Assembly: GCF_030758415.1 (NCBI RefSeq)
Contig: NZ_CP132334.1
Location: 930,001 to 994,000 of the forward strand
Reading direction: 5' to 3'
DNA: 64,000 bases
DNA from: Parvularcula sp. IMCC14364
Lineage (GTDB): Bacteria; Pseudomonadota; Alphaproteobacteria; Caulobacterales; Parvularculaceae
A program made the position numbers and the translations under genes. Below the pieces are notes generated by a model, which was not told the origin of the DNA, did no database searches, and saw only the letters and a list, made by a program, of their open reading frames with translations. The number at the start of each line of letters is the position of its first letter. Position 1 is the stretch's first letter. Positions 25,569 to 35,796 of the stretch are shown one piece after another.

Positions 25569-26983
25569 GCAATATACGCGAATATACGGTCTCTGAACTT
25601 TCCGGAGATGTGAAACGGGTGGTCGAAGACTCATTTTCATATGTCCGTGTACGTGGTGAAATGGGGCGGGTCACCCGCGCTGGCTCTGGTCATGTCTATC
25701 TTGACCTTAAAGATGACCGGGCTGTTATCTCCGGCGTGGTCTGGAAGGGCAACGCGTCAAAGCTGAAAATTCAGCCCGAGCAGGGGATGGAAATGATCGC
25801 CACGGGCCGGTTGACCACCTATCCCGGGCAGTCGAAATATCAGCTCGTCATCGACACGCTTGAGCCTGCGGGCGCCGGGGCGCTCATGGCCCTGCTGGAG
25901 GAGCGCCGGAAGAAACTGGCGGCGGAGGGGCTGTTTGATGACGCGCGCAAGAAACCTCTGCCGTTCCTGCCGGGTGTCATCGGTGTCGTGACTTCCCCGT
26001 CGGGCGCCGTGATCAGGGACATCCTGCACCGGCTGCGTGACAGATTTCCAAGCCATGTTCTTGTTTGGCCAACACTGGTGCAGGGCGAGGGGGCGGCGGC
26101 CAGAATTGTCGCGGGTATTGAAGGCTTCAATGCAATGTCTGCTAACGGTGTTGTGCCCCGGCCTGATGTGCTGATTGTTGCCCGCGGTGGTGGTTCGATT
26201 GAAGACCTTTGGTGCTTCAACGAGGAAGCCGTCGTGCGCGCTGCAGCCGGCAGTAAGATACCGCTGATTTCGGCCGTTGGTCATGAAACAGATACGACAC
26301 TGATAGATTTTGCTGCGGACCAGCGCGCGCCAACGCCCACAGCAGCGGCAGAAATCGCCGTGCCCGTGCGGCGGGACCTGTGGCAGGAGGTGCAGAACAA
26401 GGTGCGGCGCATGGGCGCAACCCAGAGCCGGACCCTGGAGGCACGGCAAATGGCGCTGACCTCGGCCATGCGCGGCCTGGGGCGTGCGGACACACTGCTG
26501 GAAATACCGACACAGCGCCTTGACCGGGCTGCTGACAGGCTCGGTCAGGCCCTCAGGATACGCATTGAGCGCGGGGAGACAGAGCTTGGCCGCAAGGCCT
26601 CCGGCCTGCGACCGGTTGCGCTTTCCCGTAACCTTCAGGCGCGAATGGAGGGACTGGGCGCTGCGAGCGCGCGCCTTAAAAGTACCGCACCGCGCCTGTT
26701 CGATGCCCGGGAGGCTCGGCTTGAAAGCGCCTCACGCCTGCTGGATACGCTGTCATATCGCAATGTACTGGCAAGAGGTTTCGCCCTGGCGCTGGACACG
26801 GAAGGTAATGTTGTCCGGCGGGCGGCGGATGTGCAGGATGGCATGGCGGCTGGCATTCAGTTCGCTGATGGCGTGCGCGATGCCGTCTTCAGGGACAAGG
26901 GAGCGGAGGCCGGCACATCCAAACCCAAAGCAAAAAAGAAAGCACCCGGGAAACCTCTCTCTCAAAGCAGTCTGTTTGACTGA
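25565..26983 (+). CDS. xseA: exodeoxyribonuclease VII large subunit
   Basis: 472-residue XseA, the catalytic subunit of exonuclease VII, which degrades single-stranded DNA from both ends. An N-terminal OB-fold (about residues 1-105: VSELSGDVKRVVEDSF...VRVRGEMG) is followed by the nuclease domain with GVVTSPSGAVIRDILHRL, VARGGGSIEDLW and the metal-binding AVGHETDTTLIDFAADQRAPTP region, then a long coiled-coil. The C-terminus is Lys-rich. The small subunit gene xseB is not in the window. It is coupled to the cupin gene. Confidence 0.95.
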   Translation: MSNIREYTVSELSGDVKRVVEDSFSYVRVRGEMGRVTRAGSGHVYLDLKDDRAVISGVVWKGNASKLKIQPEQGMEMIATGRLTTYPGQSKYQLVIDTLEPAGAGALMALLEERRKKLAAEGLFDDARKKPLPFLPGVIGVVTSPSGAVIRDILHRLRDRFPSHVLVWPTLVQGEGAAARIVAGIEGFNAMSANGVVPRPDVLIVARGGGSIEDLWCFNEEAVVRAAAGSKIPLISAVGHETDTTLIDFAADQRAPTPTAAAEIAVPVRRDLWQEVQNKVRRMGATQSRTLEARQMALTSAMRGLGRADTLLEIPTQRLDRAADRLGQALRIRIERGETELGRKASGLRPVALSRNLQARMEGLGAASARLKSTAPRLFDAREARLESASRLLDTLSYRNVLARGFALALDTEGNVVRRAADVQDGMAAGIQFADGVRDAVFRDKGAEAGTSKPKAKKKAPGKPLSQSSLFD

Positions 26984-26991
26984 AGGTGTCT

Positions 26992-28170
26992 TCAGCCAAT
27001 CAATCCGCTCAAAGGAGCAATGTCTGCACTGTCCGGGAAAATATCCGTATTCAGCACATTCAGATCAAGTGCGAGATGGTCACGCATGATGCCTTTGAAA
27101 ATTGCCCGGCAATCCGTGGCAACAGCAAGGTCGCGGCCCTCGTGAAGCTGGCTGGGACTGAGGCCGGGGAAATCGCCGATCACAGGGCCGCCTGAAGTAT
27201 TGATCGCGCCGCCTGTCATGAGGGCAAGCCCGCCTGTACCATGGTCGAAGCCGAGGGAGGAATTCAGTTCAACCCGGCGACCAAATTCTGACAGAGCAAC
27301 AACAGCGGTGTTGGACCATTCCGCCCCGAGACCGTCTTTCAACACCTGTAGGCCGTCGTCCAGACTGCCCAGCAATCCACCGACACCGAAATTGCCCAGT
27401 GGGTCAGCCCCCGTATGGGTGTCCCAGCCGTTCACCTGGATGACGACGATGCTGGCAAGCTGCGGATCCTGATCCACGAGGATTGCCGCTGCTTTCTCGA
27501 AATCAGAGGCATCCGCCCCGACGTCCAGATCAAAGCGGCCATCCAGCGTATCCTCGACAATTTCTGCTGAAGGCGGACCAATCAGGCTGTCATTTGCTGT
27601 CATACGGACGATACGGTTCAAGGTATCAGAGTCCACATCGGGGAAATTCGCTGGTGAGAATTGTACTATGCTTGCCTCGCCGCGTAACACCTGCGGCAGG
27701 GAAATGCCCACGGCAATGCCCTCGGCCTCGGCGCCCATGGCGACCAGCGCCCGGTTGAGCCAGCCATCCAGCGCATCCCCGAGGTCAGAAACGCCGCGCT
27801 CCAACCCCTCCTGATCGTCAAAGTGGGAACGGGTATTCATTGGCGCGCCAACCGCGTGCATCAACAGTGCTTCGCCATTCTGGGCGAGGGCGTGAAAATT
27901 TGGCATAAACGGGTTCAACCCGAAATTGGCATCCAGTGGCAGGAGCTGACCTGACTCAAGGGCATATTGCTTGCGCAACCCTTCATAGAACTGATCCGTA
28001 GTGGGAATCATGGCCCCGAGGCCATCCATGCCACCGCGCAGGATTACGAATACGAATTTCTTGCCGGCAATACCCGTCTGGGCCACGGCTGGTCCCCCAA
28101 AGCTGACGGCGGCCAGTGAACTTGAAAGTCCAAGGAGAACGGCACGGCGGTTCATGATGAAATGGCTCAT
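26992..28170 (-). CDS. DUF1501 family exported protein
   Basis: 392-residue DUF1501 protein with a Tat-like signal (MNRRAVLLGLSSSLAAVSFGGPAVAQ). The alkaline-phosphatase-like fold is suggested by FVFVILRGGMDGLGAMIP near the N-terminus and FDHGTGGLALMTGGAI near the C-terminus. Its role is unproven; such proteins occur in pairs with DUF1800 proteins. Its start lies 3 bases after the DUF1800 stop, so the two are coupled. It converges with xseA (8-base gap). Confidence 0.9.
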   Translation of the reverse strand: MSHFIMNRRAVLLGLSSSLAAVSFGGPAVAQTGIAGKKFVFVILRGGMDGLGAMIPTTDQFYEGLRKQYALESGQLLPLDANFGLNPFMPNFHALAQNGEALLMHAVGAPMNTRSHFDDQEGLERGVSDLGDALDGWLNRALVAMGAEAEGIAVGISLPQVLRGEASIVQFSPANFPDVDSDTLNRIVRMTANDSLIGPPSAEIVEDTLDGRFDLDVGADASDFEKAAAILVDQDPQLASIVVIQVNGWDTHTGADPLGNFGVGGLLGSLDDGLQVLKDGLGAEWSNTAVVALSEFGRRVELNSSLGFDHGTGGLALMTGGAINTSGGPVIGDFPGLSPSQLHEGRDLAVATDCRAIFKGIMRDHLALDLNVLNTDIFPDSADIAPLSGLIG

Positions 28171-28173
28171 GGG

Positions 28174-30006
28174 TTATCTCCTTTGAAATTCCGGGCTCAT
28201 GAAAGCAAGCGTCAGCCCCTGTTGCGGCGTTGCAGCCCCGCCCGTCCAGAATGCGGTGTCTTCTGATATATCCGGCCCTACGGTATCGTTCAGCAGGTCG
28301 CCCGGTTTGATGGTGCCAAGCCTGCTGGCCACCTGATTGGCCCATTGCATTCGGGCCATCATGGGGGAGGGCTGGGCCCAGTCCGGTCCGTCATCGGACC
28401 ATCCTTCGGGGGTGGGCGGCGTAAACGGGAACTGACCGAGATCAAGGTAAAGAAGATAAAGCAGATATTCACGGGACTGCTCATTATCGCCAAAGACATG
28501 TTCCTTGCCAACGGCCCGCGCGGCTGAATTCAGGAGGTCATTCGGTGTCTTGAACTTTTCAAGGGAATTATCCCAGCTGAGGGGATTGTCTACCAGCGCC
28601 TTATAGATGGCGCCCAATTCACCATCTGTTTGTTCCCAGACGGTAATTAGATTGTCTACAAGGCCCTGTGGCGGTGTGTCGGCTGTAAAGTGAGCCGCAA
28701 TCTTCCGGCACAGGCGCGCAATCGTGGCGGGATGGCGGGCAATATCATTGAGAATGGCAATTGCCTGGCCAGCGCTTTCATTATCCTCAGCATACTGTTT
28801 GCCGAGGAAAGTACGCTCGCCTGGTTCATGCAGCAACGGCTCAAACAGGAACCGTCCAACACGCTCTGCCCCGTGGAAGGCAAAGCCATGAATGCAGCCC
28901 GTCAGGGCATTGGCGAGCTCTTCAACATCCGCCTGTGTGTAACCGCCCTCAGAGCCAAGGGAGTGGAGTTCCAGCACTTCACGGGCAAGGTTCTCATTCG
29001 CAGGCGGATTACCAATGGTGACGCCATAGGGAGAGTTTGGCCCCACAGATTCGACATTGTTCAAAAAGTTCAGCATGCCCTGATGCAGAGTCGCCCGGAC
29101 TATCAGGTTTGAAAACTTGCCAAGATAAAACCGGCGCGACACCGTGCGTTCAAAATCCCCGACCATCGTCTGAGTGTTGGCATTGGCGGTGATCGCAAAA
29201 TGATTGGTCCAGAAACGCACCAGCCTTTCTGCGAAGGGTGCCCTTGTGGTGCAGGCCATGAAATCGCGCAATCTGATTTCCTGAAAGAACAGTTTGCCCT
29301 GATAATTCTGCGCATCGAGCACATCGTCGATTTCGGGAATGCCCGGTGTCCGGTTTTTCTGGCGCAATGATTCCAGCTTGTCGATGGCGGGTACAACGAC
29401 TTCCTGCAGGTTGGGATCATCGAAAACGCCCATTCTCAAGAGTACACATTCATGACTTTCCGGCATGGCAAAGGGCATGCGGACCGCATCATACGTGAGC
29501 TGATCTTTCAGCCATTGTTGCGGGTTTCCTGAAGCTTCTTCCAGCTCCCCCGGCAGCGCGCCAAGACCAAAGCGGTTGGTCGCGACAATGCCCTCTGTGG
29601 TGACTGTGCCGTTGCCGGGCAGGCCGGTTGGTACGGGCGGCAGGCCGGCAGGCGGGTGCGGTTTGCCAGTGCCACCGGGCCGCCGGTCTGCCGCGACCGG
29701 GCCGCCAGCGCGCTGCCTCGCTGTATTGTCAGATATAACAGGCTGTATCTTGCGTGCCTGATAGTCTGCCATCGAAAATCCGACCGGTTCCGGTACGTCA
29801 ATGAAGTCCAGTCTGCTGTCCGGGGCCTGTGGCGCCTGCGTTGAGCGGCCAGCTGCCAACCAGACCTGACGGGCATAACTTTCCGGAATGTCTTGAAGGC
29901 GCAGGCCAGTCTCAAGGCAGATTGCATCAGGGCCTTGCGCGTCCTGCGTGAACGGATTGCAATACGGGTCTTCAAAAGCAGCCAGCGCCGAAGCTTTGCG
30001 TGTCAT
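28174..30006 (-). CDS. DUF1800 family protein with N-terminal extension
   Basis: 610-residue DUF1800 protein. The family domain starts around residue 140 (ATNRFGLGALPGELEEA) and includes RLVRFWTNHFAI, NENLAREVLELHSLG and WDNSLEKFKTPNDLL. The first ~135 residues form a Pro/Gly-rich extension; no clear signal peptide is visible, unlike the partner DUF1501 protein. DUF1800/DUF1501 pairs are widespread in bacteria and have no established function. It is the first gene of the pair; upstream 240 bases to hutU carry no gene. Confidence 0.88.
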   Translation of the reverse strand: MTRKASALAAFEDPYCNPFTQDAQGPDAICLETGLRLQDIPESYARQVWLAAGRSTQAPQAPDSRLDFIDVPEPVGFSMADYQARKIQPVISDNTARQRAGGPVAADRRPGGTGKPHPPAGLPPVPTGLPGNGTVTTEGIVATNRFGLGALPGELEEASGNPQQWLKDQLTYDAVRMPFAMPESHECVLLRMGVFDDPNLQEVVVPAIDKLESLRQKNRTPGIPEIDDVLDAQNYQGKLFFQEIRLRDFMACTTRAPFAERLVRFWTNHFAITANANTQTMVGDFERTVSRRFYLGKFSNLIVRATLHQGMLNFLNNVESVGPNSPYGVTIGNPPANENLAREVLELHSLGSEGGYTQADVEELANALTGCIHGFAFHGAERVGRFLFEPLLHEPGERTFLGKQYAEDNESAGQAIAILNDIARHPATIARLCRKIAAHFTADTPPQGLVDNLITVWEQTDGELGAIYKALVDNPLSWDNSLEKFKTPNDLLNSAARAVGKEHVFGDNEQSREYLLYLLYLDLGQFPFTPPTPEGWSDDGPDWAQPSPMMARMQWANQVASRLGTIKPGDLLNDTVGPDISEDTAFWTGGAATPQQGLTLAFMSPEFQRR

Positions 30007-30245
30007 TATTTCCCTCGCTCATATGCAGCCACAGCAGCATATTTTATGGTAGTTGCAACGATATTGAGGCGACGCGACTGATTTTATTCAACTTGCAACA
30101 ATCGGCGTAAACCGTCAAATCGGACAATTTCCGAACTCTCTGGGAACTTTAACGCAGCAACGAGCGTGACCTGTCGCCAATCCGGCATCAGTTTTCTGAT
30201 TTTTTCACCTGTCATCCAGTTTTGTCTGCTTGCCCCACTTGTGAA

Positions 30246-31916
30246 TTAAGTATGTATCCCCGGCAAGTTCAGGTCTTTTTCCCGGGCGCAGTCAAGTGCT
30301 TCGTCGTAGCCTGCGTCGGCGTGGCGCATGACGCCAGTGGCGGGATCGTTCCAGAGCACGCGCTCTAGGCGACGGGCGGCATCTTGCGTGCCGTCTGCGC
30401 AAATCACCATGCCGGCATGTTGGGAATAGCCCATGCCGACGCCGCCGCCATGATGCAGGGAAACCCAGGTCGCACCGCTTGCCGTGTTCAGCAGGGCGTT
30501 GAGGAGTGGCCAGTCGGAGACCGCATCCGAGCCATCCTTCATGGCTTCTGTTTCGCGATTGGGTGAGGCGACAGAGCCGGAATCCAGATGGTCCCGTCCG
30601 ATTACAACTGGTGCTGATAATTCACCCGAAGCCACCATGTCGTTGAAGGCCAGGCCCAGCCGGTGCCGGTCGCCCAGTCCCACCCAGCAGATACGGGCAG
30701 GCAGTCCCTGAAAACTGATCCGCTCACGTGCCATATCCAGCCAGTTATGCAGGTGCTGATTGTCCGGCAGTAATTCCTTCACTTTCGCATCGGTTTTGTA
30801 GATATCCTCCGGATCACCGGACAAGGCCGCCCACCGGAAGGGACCAACGCCGCGACAGAAAAGCGGGCGGATATAGGCCGGAACAAATCCGGGAAAATCA
30901 AAAGCGTTCTCCAGGCCCTCATCTCGTGCGACCTGGCGGATATTATTACCGTAATCGAGGGTTGGAATGCCCTGATGCCAGAACTGCAGCATCGCGGCCA
31001 CATGGATTTTCATGGCGGCACGGGCAGCTTTTTCTACAGTTTTGGGGTCACGCTCGCGCATGTCGCGCCATTGCGCCAGTGTCCAACCCTGCGGCAGATA
31101 GCCGTTCACCGGATCATGGGCGGATGTCTGGTCAGTGACCATGTCAGGCCGGATGCCGCGCGCTGCAATTTCCGGGAAAATGTCTGCCGCATTGCCAAGC
31201 AGGCCAACGGAAACGGGCTTGTCGGCGGCATGAGACTTCTCGATGATCGCCAGTGCTTCATCCAGTGACGCGGCTTTCTCGTCGAGATATTTCGTGCGTA
31301 AACGGAAATCTATACTCTCCGGGTTGCACTCGACCGCGAGACAGGACGCACCGGCCATGGTCGCGGCCAGTGGCTGCGCCCCGCCCATGCCGCCAAGTCC
31401 GGCTGTCAGGATCCATTTGCCGCCGAGGTCGCCATTATAATGCTGGCGGCCAGCCTCTACGAAGGTTTCATAAGTACCCTGAACGATGCCTTGTGTGCCG
31501 ATGTAAATCCACGAGCCTGCGGTCATCTGGCCATACATCATCAGGCCTTTTTTATCGAGCTCATTGAAGTGATCCCAGGTGGCCCATTCCGGCACCAGGT
31601 TTGAATTGGCGATGAGCACGCGCGGTGCGTCTTCGTGGGTGCGAAAGACGCCGACCGGTTTGCCGGATTGTACCAGCAGGGTTTCATCCAATTCCAGTTT
31701 TTCAAGTGCCTTGGTGATGCGGTCAAAATCACCCCATGTGCGTGCAGCACGGCCGATACCACCATAGACCACGAGTTCATCCGGGTTTTCAGCGACATCG
31801 CGGTCGAGATTGTTCATGATCATGCGATAGGGCGCTTCTGTCTGCCATGACTTGCAGGTAAGGGCAGACCCATGCGGTGCTTTTACCTCGCGGCTGTTTT
31901 TGCGTCGGTCACTCAT
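30246..31916 (-). CDS. hutU: urocanate hydratase
   Basis: 556-residue urocanase, the second enzyme of histidine breakdown (urocanate to imidazolonepropionate, NAD+ dependent). Family landmarks visible are [56 protein letters not shown] and [17 protein letters not shown]. It has full family length. Its ATG overlaps the hutH stop by 4 bases, so it is the last gene of the hutI-hutH-hutU operon. Confidence 0.97.
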   Translation of the reverse strand: MSDRRKNSREVKAPHGSALTCKSWQTEAPYRMIMNNLDRDVAENPDELVVYGGIGRAARTWGDFDRITKALEKLELDETLLVQSGKPVGVFRTHEDAPRVLIANSNLVPEWATWDHFNELDKKGLMMYGQMTAGSWIYIGTQGIVQGTYETFVEAGRQHYNGDLGGKWILTAGLGGMGGAQPLAATMAGASCLAVECNPESIDFRLRTKYLDEKAASLDEALAIIEKSHAADKPVSVGLLGNAADIFPEIAARGIRPDMVTDQTSAHDPVNGYLPQGWTLAQWRDMRERDPKTVEKAARAAMKIHVAAMLQFWHQGIPTLDYGNNIRQVARDEGLENAFDFPGFVPAYIRPLFCRGVGPFRWAALSGDPEDIYKTDAKVKELLPDNQHLHNWLDMARERISFQGLPARICWVGLGDRHRLGLAFNDMVASGELSAPVVIGRDHLDSGSVASPNRETEAMKDGSDAVSDWPLLNALLNTASGATWVSLHHGGGVGMGYSQHAGMVICADGTQDAARRLERVLWNDPATGVMRHADAGYDEALDCAREKDLNLPGIHT

Positions 31917-33460
31917 GTTGGTGTCTCCGGTGAAGGAAATATCTCAGCAGGCACACTTTTTATCAGTGTACCCTGTCGTAAAGCGGTGGTTGCAGTGGCA
32001 ATATCAGGGGCCATGAGGCGATCTTCTTTCAGGCCCGGAACACGCAACCGCAGGGCGTTGATCGTGTTCTGCAAGGCCGGGCTTGTGGTGAGCGGCGCGC
32101 GCAGCTCCACGCCCTGCGCCGCGATCAGCCATTCAATGCCGATGATATGGGCGAGATTGTCATTCATGCCTGTCAGACGACGCGCGGCGTGTGCGGCCAT
32201 GGAAACATGGTCTTCCTGATTGGCGCTGGTGGGAGTTGAATCGACGCTGCAAGGCGCGGCCTTTTGTTTGTTTTCCGACATCAGCGCGGCGCTGGTTACT
32301 TCTGCGATCATGAAGCCGGAATTGACACCCGGAGAAGGGCTGAGAAAGGCCGGCAGGCCAAAACTCATTGCCGGGTCCACCAGCATGGCGATACGGCGCT
32401 GGGCAATGGAGCCGATCTCGGCGATGGCGAGCGCTAGCTGGTCCGCAGCGAACGCCACTGGTTCGGCATGGAAATTCCCGCCTGAGAGTATCTCGCCGGT
32501 TTGTGTCAGGACGAGCGGGTTGTCTGTTACCGCATTCGCCTCGGTTTCAAGCACGCAAGCCACATGGCGCAGAAGGCCGAAACAGGCCCCCATGACCTGT
32601 GGCTGGCAGCGCAGGCAATATGGGTCCTGCACACGCTCGTCATCTTCACGGTGTGTTTCGCGAATGATGGACCCTTCCAGCAGGGTACGGAGCGTCCGGG
32701 CGACATCTATCTGTCCGCTGTGGCCGCGCAGGCTCTGGATTTCAGCCCTGAATGGGGCGGGTGATCCCATCGCCGCATCAGTGGAGAGGGCGCCGGTGAC
32801 AATCGCCGCGCAGGCGATATCCCAGGTGTCAAACCAGGCTGCCAGCGCATAGGCGGTGGAGAACTGAGTGCCATTGATAAGTGCAAGCCCTTCTTTGGGC
32901 CCAAGGGTGATGGGCGCCAGTCCGGCTTTCTGTAACGCCTGCGCTGCGGGCAGCTTTTCTTCCCTGTACCACGCGTCACCTTCACCGATCATGGTTGCAG
33001 CCATATGCGCCAGTGGTGCCAGATCGCCGGACGCGCCGACGGACCCTTGTGCCGGCACGCAAGGCGTCACCTGCTTCTCCAGCATGTTCGTCAAAAGCAG
33101 GATCAGGTCCCAACTCACGCCGGAAGCGCCTCTTGTCAGTGAGATAAGTTTTAGGGCCATCATCAACCGCGTGAGCGTCACCGGCATCAGGTCCCCCACG
33201 CCGCTGGCATGAGAGAGGATCAGGTTGCGCTGCAAGGTCGCAAGGTCTGTGGCCGAGATGCGCGTCTGTGCGAGTTTGCCAAAGCCTGTATTGACGCCGT
33301 AAACAGCGGCGTTGCCTTTTGCTGCATCAGCCACAATGGAATGTGCTTTTTTTACTGACTGTTGCAGTTTTTTATCGAGGACAAGTTTGTATGGATCCCG
33401 ATAGAGCTGTGACAATCCGGCGAGCGGCACGCTGTTTTCTGATAATAGGACTTCAGCCAT
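31913..33460 (-). CDS. hutH: histidine ammonia-lyase
   Basis: 515-residue HutH, which removes ammonia from histidine to give urocanate. The MIO cofactor triad is Ala143-Ser144-Gly145 in [12 protein letters not shown], and the [10 protein letters not shown] loop (active Tyr) is present near residue 54. I set the start at ATG 33460, which overlaps the hutI stop by 8 bases; the frame opens further upstream, but that part is hutI sequence. Middle gene of the hut operon. Confidence 0.96.
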   Translation of the reverse strand: MAEVLLSENSVPLAGLSQLYRDPYKLVLDKKLQQSVKKAHSIVADAAKGNAAVYGVNTGFGKLAQTRISATDLATLQRNLILSHASGVGDLMPVTLTRLMMALKLISLTRGASGVSWDLILLLTNMLEKQVTPCVPAQGSVGASGDLAPLAHMAATMIGEGDAWYREEKLPAAQALQKAGLAPITLGPKEGLALINGTQFSTAYALAAWFDTWDIACAAIVTGALSTDAAMGSPAPFRAEIQSLRGHSGQIDVARTLRTLLEGSIIRETHREDDERVQDPYCLRCQPQVMGACFGLLRHVACVLETEANAVTDNPLVLTQTGEILSGGNFHAEPVAFAADQLALAIAEIGSIAQRRIAMLVDPAMSFGLPAFLSPSPGVNSGFMIAEVTSAALMSENKQKAAPCSVDSTPTSANQEDHVSMAAHAARRLTGMNDNLAHIIGIEWLIAAQGVELRAPLTTSPALQNTINALRLRVPGLKEDRLMAPDIATATTALRQGTLIKSVPAEIFPSPETPT

Positions 33461-34718
33461 GGATGTGCTCAGCCTCTGTTTGTGTATGCTGCCAGGTGAA
33501 AATTTCACGACCAGCCTTGAACAGGCCTGCAAGGGGATTGTAGCCAAGCCAGTAACTCAGTTCGGCGGGCGTTGCGATATTCCATAGAGCGATATCTGCT
33601 GATTTTCCCTTGCTCAGGGTGCCCACTTTATCGCTTAGCGCAAGCGCCTGTGAGGCGTTGCGTGTCATGCCGGTCAGGGCTTCTTCCGGGGTCAGACCAA
33701 AAAGAGTGCAGGCCATGTTCATTGCCAGCAAGGGCGAAGTGACGGGCGAAGAGCCAGGGTTGCAGTCCGTGGCCACAGCCAGCGGCACGCTCGCCTGTCG
33801 CAGGGCTTGAACGGGCGGTGTCTGCGTTTCTTTCAGGAAGTAAAACGCGCCGGGCAATAACACGGCCACCGTATTGGTGGTGGCAATGGCTGTGACCCCT
33901 TCGGGTGAGAGATATTCAAGATGATCGACAGACAGCGCGTTGTAGCGTGCCGCAAGCTGGCTGCCGCTACTATCGGAAAGTTGCTCTGCGTGCAGTTTGA
34001 CCGGCAGGCCGCAAGTTCTGGCCGCTTTGAACACACGCTCGGTTTCGGCAGTGCTGAAGCCGATTGTTTCGCAAAACGCGTCTACGGCATCAGCCAGTCC
34101 GGCGCGGGCCACAGCCGGAATCATCTCTTCGCAGACAAGATTGATATACCCTTCACGGTCCTGCGCATATTCCGGGGGTAGGGCATGTGCGCCCAGAAAA
34201 GTTGTCACCACCTCCACGCTATCCTTCTTGCCAAGGTCGCGTGCCACTTCCAACATTTTCATTTCTGATTCGAGATCAAGTCCGTAGCCTGATTTTATTT
34301 CAACGGTTGTAACACCTTCTGACTGCAATGCGTTCAGACGCGACAAGGCGGCTGCATAAAGAGTTTCTTTCGGAGCGCTGCGGGTGGCCTTCACAGTGGA
34401 GAGAATGCCCCCACCGGCGCGGGCAATCTCCTCATAGCTGGCACCGTTGAGTCGCATCTCATATTCGCTGGCGCGCGCTCCGCCAAAAACAAGATGGGTA
34501 TGGCAATCAATCAGACCAGGCGTTGCCCATTTGCCATCAAGGTCCAGCACATTGCGTGCAAGCTCTCCGGGCGCATCGGACAACTCAGCTTCCGGGCCGA
34601 GCCAGTCAATCAGGCCATCCTTGATGGCAAGGGCAGCGTTTTGTACCGCGCCATATGGTGCAGCACGGTTTGTGTCCATGGTTGCCAGATTGACATTGAC
34701 CAGCAGCGTATCCCACAT
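33453..34718 (-). CDS. hutI: imidazolonepropionase
   Basis: 421-residue HutI, an amidohydrolase-superfamily metalloenzyme that opens imidazolonepropionate to formiminoglutamate. The metal-binding [15 protein letters not shown] motif and later [12 protein letters not shown] (His) and [12 protein letters not shown] (Asp) are in place. An AGGAGGG site precedes the ATG at good spacing. It heads the hutI-hutH-hutU operon and is divergent from the arginase-family gene. Confidence 0.95.
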   Translation of the reverse strand: MWDTLLVNVNLATMDTNRAAPYGAVQNAALAIKDGLIDWLGPEAELSDAPGELARNVLDLDGKWATPGLIDCHTHLVFGGARASEYEMRLNGASYEEIARAGGGILSTVKATRSAPKETLYAAALSRLNALQSEGVTTVEIKSGYGLDLESEMKMLEVARDLGKKDSVEVVTTFLGAHALPPEYAQDREGYINLVCEEMIPAVARAGLADAVDAFCETIGFSTAETERVFKAARTCGLPVKLHAEQLSDSSGSQLAARYNALSVDHLEYLSPEGVTAIATTNTVAVLLPGAFYFLKETQTPPVQALRQASVPLAVATDCNPGSSPVTSPLLAMNMACTLFGLTPEEALTGMTRNASQALALSDKVGTLSKGKSADIALWNIATPAELSYWLGYNPLAGLFKAGREIFTWQHTQTEAEHIHG

Positions 34719-34812
34719 CGCGATTGCACCCTCCTGTCAGTGGCTATAGACCAGATTGTAACTGCCTGTGAATAGGCCTGTGAGTCGCTGAAATAATCTG
34801 GAGATATTACTG
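34719..34812. promoter_or_regulatory. divergent hutI/hutG control region with tandem repeat
   Basis: 94 bases separate the two divergent operons. A direct repeat GCCTGTGA occurs at 34764-34771 and 34776-34783, 12 bases apart. On the minus strand TTCACA (overlapping the first repeat) and CTATAG are 17 bases apart and could be the hutI promoter. Repeats overlapping a promoter suggest an operator, but no known HutC-type palindrome is visible and no hut regulator gene lies in the window. Confidence 0.35.
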
Positions 34813-35724
34813 GTGGTAAATGGACCCTCTGCAAATGACTGGCCGTCCATCGCGGGACTGCTCGCAGACCATCCCGAGGCGGCCGTGGCGTTGTTGGGGG
34901 CGGGTCTGGCAGAAGGCTGCGTGACACCGGGGCGCTGTGACCTTGCGCCTCCGGTATTTCGCCAGGCACTGCGCCGCATCAGCACGTATGACCTTGAGGC
35001 GGGCCTCGATCTGTCTGGTCTTGCGGTCCATGATGCGGGTGATCTGGCGCTGGCTGGCCTGTCTCCGGCGGCCTGTTTTGAACCGGTTTCTGGTGCGGTG
35101 CAAAATCTTGGGGCAAAACATGCTCTGGTTTGCCTGATTGGCGGCAATAATGCTGTGACTAGGCCAGGGGTACACGGAATTGATGCTGGGCTGAAAAAAG
35201 TTGGTTTGCTGACACTCGATGCCCATTTCGATTTGCGCCCGACAGATGGGGGGCTGATAAACGGCAATCCGGTCAGCGCCTTGCTTGAAGACGGTTTGCC
35301 GGGGCAACATATCGTGCAGATCGGGCTTGCGCCATTTGCCAATACGAAAGCCATGCATGACAGGGCGCTGGACGCAGGCATCACTGTCAGAACCCTGGCA
35401 GATTGTCGGCAACAGGGCGTTGTCGAACTGGTGTCTGAAGGGCTGAAACAGCTGAGCCAGCGTTGTGACGCTATCTATGTGGACTTCGATATCGATGTTA
35501 TTGAGCGCAGCCAGTTGCCCGGCGCTCCCGGTGGCAGGCCAGGTGGCCTCAGCGTCTGCGACTTTCTGGCTGCCGCCCGTGTGGTCGGGCAACATGAGAA
35601 GGTGAGGGCCGTAGACCTGACGGAGTTTGATCCCTCCCTTGATGTGAGCGATATTTCTGCGCTGGTGGCCGGGCGCTGGTTCGCTGAAATCCTTGCCGGT
35701 TTTGCCATGCGGCACAAGGGGTGA
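34813..35724 (+). CDS. arginase-family hydrolase, probable formimidoylglutamase (HutG-like)
   Basis: 303-residue ureohydrolase (arginase/agmatinase/formimidoylglutamase family). Beside hutI/H/U it most likely hydrolyses formiminoglutamate to glutamate and formamide. Metal-site motifs DAHFD (Asp136, His138, Asp140) and DFDID (Asp224, Asp226, Asp228) are intact. The first motif, normally GGDHS or GGGHE, reads GGNNA, so the usual metal-ligand His is Asn113. That may mark a subfamily with one changed metal site. GTG at 34813 with GGAG ten bases before is the only sensible early start. cbs follows 72 bases later on the same strand. Confidence 0.8.
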   Translation: MVNGPSANDWPSIAGLLADHPEAAVALLGAGLAEGCVTPGRCDLAPPVFRQALRRISTYDLEAGLDLSGLAVHDAGDLALAGLSPAACFEPVSGAVQNLGAKHALVCLIGGNNAVTRPGVHGIDAGLKKVGLLTLDAHFDLRPTDGGLINGNPVSALLEDGLPGQHIVQIGLAPFANTKAMHDRALDAGITVRTLADCRQQGVVELVSEGLKQLSQRCDAIYVDFDIDVIERSQLPGAPGGRPGGLSVCDFLAAARVVGQHEKVRAVDLTEFDPSLDVSDISALVAGRWFAEILAGFAMRHKG

Positions 35725-35796
35725 GAGACCGTTTCCGGCCTTGCGCAGGCACGCAATAACTGGTTTACGGAAGGCAGATAAAAACAGGAGTCACCC

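Noticed and set aside
34807-35715. 302-codon frame antisense to the HutG-like gene
   Set aside because: Complement of the arginase-family gene, whose motifs are clear.
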